38,167 nucleotides of DNA from JAITVM01 sp031551135 (lineage in GTDB: Bacteria > Bacillota > Clostridia > Lachnospirales > JAITVM01), in contig JAVBOA010000042.1 of assembly GCA_031551135.1 (NCBI GenBank), positions 1-38,167 on the forward strand, read 5' to 3'. Made by a program: the position numbers and the translations under genes. Below are positions 1 to 7,089 of the stretch, piece after piece (position 1 is the first letter of the stretch; the number at the start of each line of letters is the position of its first letter). The notes beneath the pieces are model-generated. The model did no database searches and was not told the DNA's origin. It saw only the letters and a program-made list of their open reading frames with translations.

Positions 1-960
1 ATAAATCAGCCATTCTTTGAAATAGTAGAAATTTTGCTGTGCGATTGCTTTTGACAGATGTTTGTTTTTCATCATTCCGGATACGTTTAAATCCTCTATC
101 GTTATGTATTTTGGCTTGGTTTTCACTAAGATACTAACTACATATCGGATATATTCTTTTCGTTTTCTTGCAAGCTCTTGATGTAATTTTTGCACTCTAA
201 GTATATTTTTCTCTATATTTGCAGATTTTACAGTTAGCAGCTTTTCACCTCTCTTTTTTTTATTTTCGTATTTACGGCTTAAACTTCTCTGCTCTCGTTT
301 AAGCCTCTTTTCTAATTTTTTTATTTTTGAAGATTTATTCTTATTTTTAAATATTCGTCCATCACTTACTGTTGCAAATTCCTTTATTCCTAAATCTATC
401 CCAAATCCAATTTTCTCCGGGTCTATTTTTTGTGATTTTAATGCTTCATCTGTCAGCACGGAAACATAAAATTTATTAGCTTTTATAGACAGAGTTCCGC
501 TTTTAATGATTTTATCCGTAGGTATATAGCCATATTCTTTCAGCCTTACATAACCAATTGTCGGTATTTGTATTCTATGCCTTTCGCATTTAATAATGGT
601 CTTTGCATCTGTTTTCACAAAATACATTTTTACATCTTGGTTTCTTTTTTTCTTGAATTTTGGAAAGCAACTTAGACCTTTAAAAAATCGTTTAAAAGCT
701 TGTTCCGCATGCACGATAGATTGCTTTACCGCCTTGCTAGATACTTCTTTTATCCATGCCTTGTCAGTACTATTGTGCAAATAATTATTATTAAGCCATT
801 TTGAAAAATCATTGGCTGAGACGAAGAGCTTCTCTTTCTCATAGCTTTCTTTATTGTGATAAATATAAAAATTATAAATGTATCTACAAACGCCGATTGT
901 CTTTTTTAGCTTTATTTGTTGGTCTTTTGTCAGCTTTATTTCTGTTTTATAGGCTTTCAT
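1..960 (-). CDS. tnpB: TnpB-family RNA-guided nuclease (IS200/IS605 or IS1341 type), 3' part cut by window edge
   Basis: An uninterrupted minus-strand frame starts at an ATG at 960 and runs 320 codons to the first base of the window, so the C-terminus is missing. The N-terminal part (to about residue 180) is the basic helix-rich and OB-like region of TnpB. The first RuvC motif GIDLGIKEFATVSDG has its aspartate at residue 189. A long basic helix (residues 205-275, rich in KKLEKRLKREQ) follows, and the second RuvC motif ITIEDLNVSGM has its glutamate at 289. The zinc finger and third RuvC aspartate would lie off the window. No stop or frameshift is seen, so the protein could be active. TnpB enzymes cut DNA guided by an omega-RNA made from the 3' end of the gene and the right end of the element, which is also off the window. 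No TnpA is visible upstream. Confidence 0.93.
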   Translation of the reverse strand, partial: MKAYKTEIKLTKDQQIKLKKTIGVCRYIYNFYIYHNKESYEKEKLFVSANDFSKWLNNNYLHNSTDKAWIKEVSSKAVKQSIVHAEQAFKRFFKGLSCFPKFKKKRNQDVKMYFVKTDAKTIIKCERHRIQIPTIGYVRLKEYGYIPTDKIIKSGTLSIKANKFYVSVLTDEALKSQKIDPEKIGFGIDLGIKEFATVSDGRIFKNKNKSSKIKKLEKRLKREQRSLSRKYENKKKRGEKLLTVKSANIEKNILRVQKLHQELARKRKEYIRYVVSILVKTKPKYITIEDLNVSGMMKNKHLSKAIAQQNFYYFKEWLIY

Positions 961-1081
961 TTTTCAATTCCTCTTTGATTTTGTTTTTATATTTTTTAAG
1001 CCCAAAACTCTGAATGAAAACATAGGTAATGATGACTGAACCTTATACATTTAATTCTTATAATGCTTATTTTAATATTTC

Positions 1082-1116
1082 TAAATATCTCGCTTCGAAA
1101 ACATTTTAGATATTTA
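1082..1116. repeat. 9-bp perfect inverted repeat between recJ and tnpB
   Basis: TAAATATCT at 1082-1090 and AGATATTTA at 1108-1116 form a perfect stem around a 17-base loop. It sits in the 228-base gap between the recJ stop and the tnpB start. No T-run follows on the minus strand, so it is a poor intrinsic terminator. It may be the subterminal hairpin at the left end of the IS200/IS605-type element, but I cannot identify the cleavage site. Confidence 0.4.
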
Positions 1117-1188
1117 TTATATACTATTCGATACATTTATATATAATTTTTATTGCAGTTACAATCCTCCTTAAGTATCTCAAAATTC

Positions 1189-2961
1189 TTATTTTTTTTG
1201 TATTCTAAAATCCTTGATCTTCAAATTGACTAAAATATTTCCGTTAAATTCGTTTACATTTATATTATATACAATATCGATTTTCAGTTCATCTGTATTT
1301 CTTTTATTTGCTTCAACAATATTATCGTCAAAATTCGACGCATAATCAGCCATAAATTTTTCTACTTTTCCAAAACAAACCGTTCTGAGTTTTTTATACG
1401 ATTCATTACAACAAAGGGTCATTAAAATTGTATTTTTCTCCTCAAGTACTCTCAATTCGGCGATACTAAGCCCTTTTGTCAAAAAAAGCGGCTCTTTGTT
1501 CGCTTTGCCGAAAGGCTCCAAACGCTCTATTTCGTATGCAAGTTCCAAAGTTATATCTTCGAAATTCAGTTCTTTGTCAATATCAATTATTTCGACAAAA
1601 TCCTCATCACTGAGCGGACAATCATCATTCAGGCGTTTTTGCAATATTTCAATATTTTCCTTTTTAATCGAAAGTCCGGCCGCCATTTTATGTCCGCCAA
1701 AGCGCAGAAACAATTCTTTTATTTTATTTAAATTTTCAAAAATATTATACGCCTCAATCGAACGCGCAGAGCCTTTTATGCTGGATTCTCCGTTTGTCAA
1801 AACGATAGTCGGTCTGAAAAAAACGTCTTTAATTCTTCCGGCAACAATACCTGCAATAGATTCATGAACTTCATCATCAAAAATAACGAGCACTTTTGTC
1901 AGCAATTCGGGATTTTTATTTAAAAGAGAAATTGACTTTTTGAAAGCCTCATTTGTTATACGTTTGCGTTCTTCGTTTAAAGCATTAAGCTTTTTTGCCA
2001 TTTCAGCGGCTTCGTCTTTATCTTCGGTCAAGAAAAGTTCCACTGCTGCCGCCGCAGATTCCAATCTTCCGGTTGCGTTAATGCATGGCCCGATTAAAAA
2101 ACCAATATCAAATGAATTTAATTTTTTATTTGTGATATTTTTCTCTTTTAAAAGTGCGGCAAGTCCAATATTTTTTATACCCTGATTATTAATTGCGTCG
2201 AGACCTTTTTTTGCAATAATTCTGTTTTCTTCCATTAAATCAACAATATCGCAAAAAGTTCCAATCATTGCAAAAATCAATAATTCATTGTCTTTATCAA
2301 ATTCTTTCCCGATAATTTCATAAAGCAAGCCGCAAAATCTGTACACAATTCCGGCAGCACACATCATTTTAAAAGGATATTCGCATGCGGATTGTTTCGG
2401 GTCAACGAGTGCGTCTGCTTTCGGCAAAATATCAATTCGTTCGTCTTTTTCTACAAAATCGGGTTCGTGATGGTCTATCACAACTACTTTTATATTATTT
2501 TTTTTGAGCAGAAGAATTTCTTCCAAAGCTGCAATTCCGTTATCACAAGTAATAATCAAGTCGGTTTCGAGAGCTTTTATTGTTTTAACTGCGCCGATAT
2601 TTAGGCCGTAACCTTCGGATTCACGGTGCGGAATATAATATGAAGCATCCGCACCTAGCTTTTGAAGAGCTTTCATTAAAATAACCGTAGACGTTACTCC
2701 GTCTGCATCATAATCACCGTAAATTACAATTTTATCCTGATTTTTTATAGCTTCCAAAATTATTTTTGCCGCTTTTTCGCTGTCTTTCATTTTCCGCATA
2801 TCATTCAAAAAACGCGTTTGCGGATAAAGATACCGAATGGCGGTATTTTTTGTACGAATATCCCGATTCGCCAAAACATTCGACAGTATTTCGCTTATAT
2901 TCAGAACTTCTGACATTAATTTCAAATTGGCATCCGTTTGGCTCACAATCCACTTTGCCAT
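1189..2961 (-). CDS. recJ: Single-stranded-DNA-specific exonuclease RecJ
   Basis: RecJ degrades single-stranded DNA 5' to 3' in recombination and repair in the cytoplasm. The 590-residue length is usual for the family. DHH-domain motifs are in order: YGDYDADG at residues 81-88, TCDNG at 139-142, and the signature DHH at 163-165 within VVVIDHHEP. The DHHA1 nucleic-acid-binding motif GGHKMAAG is at 422-429, followed by the C-terminal OB-like region. The ATG at 2961 is preceded by AGGTGA. The gene starts 19 bases after the scfB stop on the same strand, so the two are probably cotranscribed. In many Clostridia I recall secD and secF between the SCIFF genes and recJ; they are absent here. Confidence 0.96.
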   Translation of the reverse strand: MAKWIVSQTDANLKLMSEVLNISEILSNVLANRDIRTKNTAIRYLYPQTRFLNDMRKMKDSEKAAKIILEAIKNQDKIVIYGDYDADGVTSTVILMKALQKLGADASYYIPHRESEGYGLNIGAVKTIKALETDLIITCDNGIAALEEILLLKKNNIKVVVIDHHEPDFVEKDERIDILPKADALVDPKQSACEYPFKMMCAAGIVYRFCGLLYEIIGKEFDKDNELLIFAMIGTFCDIVDLMEENRIIAKKGLDAINNQGIKNIGLAALLKEKNITNKKLNSFDIGFLIGPCINATGRLESAAAAVELFLTEDKDEAAEMAKKLNALNEERKRITNEAFKKSISLLNKNPELLTKVLVIFDDEVHESIAGIVAGRIKDVFFRPTIVLTNGESSIKGSARSIEAYNIFENLNKIKELFLRFGGHKMAAGLSIKKENIEILQKRLNDDCPLSDEDFVEIIDIDKELNFEDITLELAYEIERLEPFGKANKEPLFLTKGLSIAELRVLEEKNTILMTLCCNESYKKLRTVCFGKVEKFMADYASNFDDNIVEANKRNTDELKIDIVYNINVNEFNGNILVNLKIKDFRIQKK

Positions 2962-2980
2962 ATTTCACCTGATTTCAAAT

Positions 2981-4333
2981 TCAATTCTCAACCGCTTCAT
3001 GCACTTTCAGCATAATTGCACATTCAATCCGCTTTCTTTGTAGCTTACAGCCTATTTCATAGGGTTTATAAATCGATTCATTGAAATTATATGCATTGGA
3101 CAAACATCCTCCGCTGCAATAAAATTTCGCAAAACACTCTTTACATTCGGATTTTTTATATACATTGCAATCTCCGAATTCTTTAACTAAATCGTTCTTT
3201 TGTATTCCGTTGTAAATATCGCCGACTTTAAATTCTTGATTGCCGACAAATTGATGGCAAGGGTATAAATCTCCGCTCGGAGTTATGGATAAATATTCCG
3301 TTCCCGCACCACAGCCTACGATTCGTTTGGAAACACAAGGCCCGCCTTCTAAATCCAGCATAAAATGAAAAAAATTAAAATCCTCGCCCTTTTCTTTTCT
3401 CTCAATGATTTTTAAGGCAAGCTTTTCATATTCTTGATAAATTCCTTCCAAATCTTCTTCTCTTATCGAATAATCTTCTGAATCCTGAGCGACAACCGGC
3501 TCAATCGAAATTTGCTTAAAGCCCTCATCAACGAAATGCATTACATCATCCGAAAAATCTAAATTTTCTCTTGTAAAAGTTCCTCGTATATAGTAATTGT
3601 TTTGATTTCGGCTGTCGGCAAGTTTTTTGTATTTAGGCAAAATTTTATCATAAGAGCCGCCGCCGGATTTGTTTACACGCATGCGGTCGTTTACTTCTTT
3701 TCGTCCATCCAAAGACAAAACAACATTTGACATATTTTCATTAATGAAATTTTGAATTTCATCATCCAACAAAATCCCGTTTGTTGTAATAGTAAATCTA
3801 AAATTCTTGTTATATTTCTTCTCTTCGGCTCGTCCGTATTCAACGAGCTTTTTTACCACATCAAAATTCATAAGCGGCTCTCCGCCAAAAAAATCAACTT
3901 CAAGATTTCTACGGCTTCCCGAATTTTTCAAAAGAAAATCAAAAGCGGCTTTTCCAACTTCGAAGCTCATCAACGAACGTTCGCCGTGATATTCGCCTTC
4001 ACCGGCAAAACAATATTTGCATTTCAGATTGCAGTCATGCGTAATATTCAAACAAATAGCTTTAACGACAGGCTCACGCTTTTCAACTTCATCCAGCAGA
4101 TTTTCATAAATATCCTCAGAAAAAAGAATATCTTCAGTTTCCAGTTTTTTCAGCTCTGATATCGCTTCCAAAATCTCCTCTTTTGGATAATCAAGCGTTT
4201 CCAAAATTTCTTCTTCGGATTTATTTTTATAATAATCCAAAATATCAAAAGTTATATCATCGACAATATGTATCGCACCGCTGTTTATATCTAAAACTAT
4301 GTTATATCCGTTTAGTTTATATTTATGTATCAT
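2981..4333 (-). CDS. scfB: SCIFF peptide radical SAM maturase
   Basis: This 450-residue radical SAM/SPASM enzyme forms thioether cross-links from cysteines of the SCIFF precursor to nearby residues, giving a ranthipeptide. It has an N-terminal peptide-recognition-like domain (residues 1-85). The radical SAM CxxxCxxC motif is at C101, C105 and C108, in the context HDCNLKCKYCFAGEGEYHG. The glycine-rich motif FFGGEPL and a C-terminal SPASM region follow, with the cysteines of CGAGTEYLS, YPCHQF and CKECFAKFYCSGGC. The substrate gene lies 224 bases upstream on the same strand, which fixes the assignment. The ATG at 4333 is preceded by AAGAGGA. It belongs to a set of TIGR04086 gene, scfA, scfB and recJ read leftwards. 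Confidence 0.95.
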   Translation of the reverse strand: MIHKYKLNGYNIVLDINSGAIHIVDDITFDILDYYKNKSEEEILETLDYPKEEILEAISELKKLETEDILFSEDIYENLLDEVEKREPVVKAICLNITHDCNLKCKYCFAGEGEYHGERSLMSFEVGKAAFDFLLKNSGSRRNLEVDFFGGEPLMNFDVVKKLVEYGRAEEKKYNKNFRFTITTNGILLDDEIQNFINENMSNVVLSLDGRKEVNDRMRVNKSGGGSYDKILPKYKKLADSRNQNNYYIRGTFTRENLDFSDDVMHFVDEGFKQISIEPVVAQDSEDYSIREEDLEGIYQEYEKLALKIIERKEKGEDFNFFHFMLDLEGGPCVSKRIVGCGAGTEYLSITPSGDLYPCHQFVGNQEFKVGDIYNGIQKNDLVKEFGDCNVYKKSECKECFAKFYCSGGCLSNAYNFNESIYKPYEIGCKLQRKRIECAIMLKVHEAVEN

Positions 4334-4401
4334 TTAAAAATCCTCTTTTTTATATTTCAATTAAATAAGACACCAAAACGATGTCTTCAGAACAAAGCCT
4401 T

Positions 4402-4500
4402 TTGGAGACTCTAATTCCAAACCTCCGCAAGTTTTTCAAAAAAAAGCTTGACCAAAAGCTTTATATAGAAACGGCGCAAATACGCCGTTTCTCATAAAAG
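4402..4500. repeat. Intergenic repeat, family 2, copy 1 (with 10-bp hairpin at 4467-4492)
   Basis: Between scfA and scfB lies a non-coding segment with TTGGAG followed by TTCCAAACCTCCGCAA (4415-4430). This 16-mer recurs exactly at 32292-32307. Its right part, AGAAACGGCG (4467-4476) and CGCCGTTTCT (4483-4492), is a perfect 10-bp stem with a six-base loop. It aligns with a degraded stem at 32363-32395. No T-run follows, so it is not an obvious terminator, although a structure here could lower scfB expression relative to scfA. Confidence 0.6.
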
Positions 4501-4556
4501 CCCTATGCTTCCAGTAGACGGAAAAGCTTTAAAAATTTGATTAAATCTATAATAGA

Positions 4557-4697
4557 TTATTTTTTTTCACAAGATTGATTTGCTACTGTACAAGAAGTTT
4601 TGCAAGCAGATTGACAAGAAGTTTGGCATTCTCCGCATCCGCCTGTTTTAATAGTTTTGTTAAGCAGCTTTGTGTTGATTGTTTTAATATGTTTCAT
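4557..4697 (-). CDS. scfA: SCIFF ranthipeptide precursor (six cysteines in forty-five residues)
   Basis: This 46-codon gene is too short for routine ORF calls. The N-terminus MKHIKTINTKLLNKTIKTGG is a leader. The core GCGECQTSCQSACKTSCTVA carries cysteines at residues 21, 24, 28, 32, 36 and a sixth at 43 near the C-terminus EKK. This is essentially the family consensus. The product is a ribosomally made peptide whose cysteines are linked to nearby residues (threonines in characterised members) by the radical SAM maturase encoded just downstream. Its cellular role is unsettled and it is nearly universal in Clostridia. AGGAGG lies nine bases before the ATG, an unusually strong site that suits a highly expressed peptide. 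Confidence 0.96.
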   Translation of the reverse strand: MKHIKTINTKLLNKTIKTGGCGECQTSCQSACKTSCTVANQSCEKK

Positions 4698-4767
4698 TAA
4701 AATTATTCCTCCTAAAAAATATAGTGCATCGCATGATTATTATATCATGATAGAAAGCGAATGCAAA

Positions 4768-5172
4768 TTATTTTTTAATATTTATCCCAATCACGCCGCC
4801 CAATCCGCCGCCGGCAACCGCCAAAATTAAAAGCATAATACTCGAGGTATCAAAAGAAAAATTATCATCAACAAAAAAACCGATAGCAACCAATATTACC
4901 GCATAAAGCAAGCCTGCCAATATCCCCCAAAGCCAGCCTTTGTTGCTCGCGCCGTGAGCGGCATCATATCCCGCCACTATAACCGAAACAATACATGTTA
5001 TTGTGATTACTAACATTGAGCTGCCAAATGAGACTTTTGAATAACGAAGTAAAATCGAATACGCAATTAAAACAATGCATGTAATGGCATACGCTACTGC
5101 TACGCCGGTTACTAAAGATGTAATTTGTGATTTTTCATTCGTTATTTGTTTTACGTTTTGTTCCAGTTTCAA
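4768..5172 (-). CDS. TIGR04086 family four-helix membrane protein
   Basis: This small integral membrane protein (134 residues) has a short cytoplasmic N-terminus and about four hydrophobic helices, roughly residues 18-43, 50-68, 79-98 and 108-130. A charged and polar loop (GYDAAHGASNKG) sits between helices 2 and 3, and the last helices are glycine-rich (AVAGGGLGGVIG). The family has no known activity but is regularly found next to the SCIFF peptide gene in Clostridia, as here (70 bases upstream of scfA, same strand). Assignment rests on size, topology and context. The start is preceded by GGGGGA-type purines (AGGGGGAGTT). Confidence 0.85.
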   Translation of the reverse strand: MKLEQNVKQITNEKSQITSLVTGVAVAYAITCIVLIAYSILLRYSKVSFGSSMLVITITCIVSVIVAGYDAAHGASNKGWLWGILAGLLYAVILVAIGFFVDDNFSFDTSSIMLLILAVAGGGLGGVIGINIKK

Positions 5173-5689
5173 ATTAACTCCCCCTAGCCTTTTTAATATT
5201 TTACTATCGGATTTGTTATTTTATGCTTATTTACCGACGAACGATTTGATTTTCATCTTAAAGAATAAATTATAAAAATAATTTCGTATTTTCTAAAAAG
5301 ATTGTCATAATTTTCTACAAAGATTTTTTGTAGAAATTTCTGCAATCCAAAATTCTATTGTTAATAAATATAAAAAAATATTCACTAATAAATTTTTTTT
5401 ATATATAAATAACAAAATTTCTATAAAGCATTGTAGTCTGTTTACATATTCTTTCTATCGCAACTACATCTTTCATGCGGTATAATTTATGTATAATATA
5501 ATTTCCTTTTATATTGTGTTCGAAAATACAATGTGTTTTATGCCGACAGTTTTCTTTCTAAATTTTATTTTTATTTCATAATTAGATTTTATTTTTTAGA
5601 AATAAAACAGAAATTTTTACGCAAAAACTTAATCATAAAATATAAATATGTTTTCTTACATATGTTTTATAAAAAGATTGGGGGTGTAA
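5173..5689. promoter_or_regulatory. Divergent intergenic region upstream of the catabolic operon, with a 10-bp inverted repeat
   Basis: This 517-base, very AT-rich gap lies between the leftward TIGR04086 gene and the rightward hydroxylase operon. It must hold both promoters. TTTCTACAAA (5312-5321) and TTTGTAGAAA (5327-5336) form a perfect 10-bp inverted repeat with a five-base loop, a plausible operator or hairpin. TATAAT-like hexamers are at 5481-5486 and 5492-5497, but neither has a convincing -35 box at the right distance, so an activator such as the PucR protein may be needed. I see no riboswitch fold and no convincing small gene. Confidence 0.4.
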
Positions 5690-6529
5690 TTGTTGAAAGA
5701 CTTTCTTTATTTAAAAGCTACAAGCGTTGAAGAAACCGTAAAGCTGCTTCTTGATTATAATGGAAAAGCGAAAATCTTCAACGGAGGCACCGATATGATT
5801 GTCCGTATGACAGAAAATATCGAGAATCCGGAAGCATTAATTGATATTAAAGGAATTGAAAATCTTGACAAAATTACTTTTGACCAAACTAAAGGCTTAT
5901 CTATCGGCGCATGTGTTACGATGAACGAACTTTCCGCCAATAGCGATATTCTCGAAAGATATAGAATTATCGCCGAAAGCGCACACACTGTTGGTTCTCA
6001 CCAAGTACGAAACAGGGCGACAATGGCCGGAAATATCACAAATGCTTCACCTCTTGCCGACACCGCTACAGCACTTTTGGTTTTGGATGCTGTGATAAAA
6101 GCAACCGGAAATGGAGCTAAAAAAGAAATCTCAATTCACGATTTTTTCAAAGGGGTTAAAAAAACTTGCCTCGAAGAAAGCGATGTTGTTACCGAAATTT
6201 TAGTTCCTGCATTTAATAATCCTGTTACCGGAATTTATCAAAAACACGCCCGACGTGACGAAGTTGACCTTGCTACTGTCTGTTCGTCTGTAGTTAAAGT
6301 GGATGGAGAAATAAGAATCGCTTTTGGTTCTGTTGCTCCTACCCCGGTTAGATTATTCAAAACCGAGGAATTTCTTAAAGGCAAAGATTTAAATCAAGAA
6401 ACAATCGAAGAAGCTTGCAATTTAGCTCTTTCCGAAGTTTCGCCAATCGGCGATATACGTGCTTCTAAAGAATATAGGGAAGACCTAATAAAAATTTCGG
6501 TTAAGCGTGGTCTTGAGTATTTTAAATAG
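5690..6529 (+). CDS. Molybdenum hydroxylase, FAD-binding medium subunit (xanthine dehydrogenase family)
   Basis: This is the 279-residue flavoprotein subunit that moves electrons from the iron-sulphur subunit to the final acceptor. The FAD pyrophosphate motif KAKIFNGGTDM is near residues 26-36. The second FAD motif GSHQVRNRATMAGNITNASPLADT lies around 103-126. The CO-dehydrogenase flavoprotein C-terminal domain covers roughly 170-275. The start is a TTG (5690, or 5693) behind GGGGGTG; no ATG lies in frame at that position. It is the first gene of the plus-strand catabolic operon, followed by the 2Fe-2S and molybdopterin subunits. Family membership is secure. The substrate cannot be read from this subunit. 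Confidence 0.93.
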   Translation: MLKDFLYLKATSVEETVKLLLDYNGKAKIFNGGTDMIVRMTENIENPEALIDIKGIENLDKITFDQTKGLSIGACVTMNELSANSDILERYRIIAESAHTVGSHQVRNRATMAGNITNASPLADTATALLVLDAVIKATGNGAKKEISIHDFFKGVKKTCLEESDVVTEILVPAFNNPVTGIYQKHARRDEVDLATVCSSVVKVDGEIRIAFGSVAPTPVRLFKTEEFLKGKDLNQETIEEACNLALSEVSPIGDIRASKEYREDLIKISVKRGLEYFK

Positions 6530-6597
6530 TATAAAAATTCGGTTCTTAAAACAGAATCAGTAATCTCTGTTATACGGAATGAGGCGGAGTGGTTAAA

Positions 6598-7089
6598 ATG
6601 AATTATGATATAAGCTTTATATTAAATAATGAAAAAGTTAATACGCAAGTTCCGGCTAATATGACACTTTTGAACATGCTCAGAGAAATCTTTGACTTGA
6701 CCGGCGCAAAAGAAGGCTGTGCCGGCGGCGAATGCGGTTCATGTACTGTCATTATGAACAAAAAAGCCGTGAACGGTTGTTTGGTTTTGGCTATAGAGGC
6801 GGATGGTGCGGAAATTCTGACTGTCGAAGGATTGGCGGAATTTGGCGCTGTAGACGAATTGCAGGCATCTTTTATTGATAATGCCGCTCTGCAATGCGGT
6901 TATTGTACGCCCGGTATGATTATGTCTGCCAAAGCCCTTTTGATGGAAAATAAAACTCCAAACGAAAAAGATGTTATCAACGCAATCAGCGGTAATCTAT
7001 GCAGATGTACCGGTTATAAAAAAATAATAGAAGCTATAATGCAAATCTCAAGAAAAAACGCTATGGAGGGAGGTGCACAATATGAATAG
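6598..7089 (+). CDS. Molybdenum hydroxylase, 2Fe-2S small subunit
   Basis: This 163-residue electron-transfer subunit has two 2Fe-2S clusters. The plant-type ferredoxin cluster uses C41, C46, C49 and C61 (CAGGECGSC, then GC). The second, all-helical cluster uses C100, C103, C135 and C137 (QCGYCTPGM and CRCTGY). All eight ligands are present. I choose the ATG at 6598 rather than the GTG at 6589, because the ribosome site AGGCGGAG ends about eight bases before the ATG and would overlap the GTG. The last codons overlap the start of the large-subunit gene by 8 bases, which indicates translational coupling. Confidence 0.95.
   Translation: MNYDISFILNNEKVNTQVPANMTLLNMLREIFDLTGAKEGCAGGECGSCTVIMNKKAVNGCLVLAIEADGAEILTVEGLAEFGAVDELQASFIDNAALQCGYCTPGMIMSAKALLMENKTPNEKDVINAISGNLCRCTGYKKIIEAIMQISRKNAMEGGAQYE

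Noticed and set aside
596..1013. Plus-strand open frames over the first kilobase
   Set aside because: They are antisense to the intact minus-strand TnpB frame, have no ribosome sites and resemble no family.
4467..4492. Ten-pair hairpin as the scfA terminator
   Set aside because: On the minus strand no run of T follows the stem, so termination is not supported. It is listed as part of a repeat instead.
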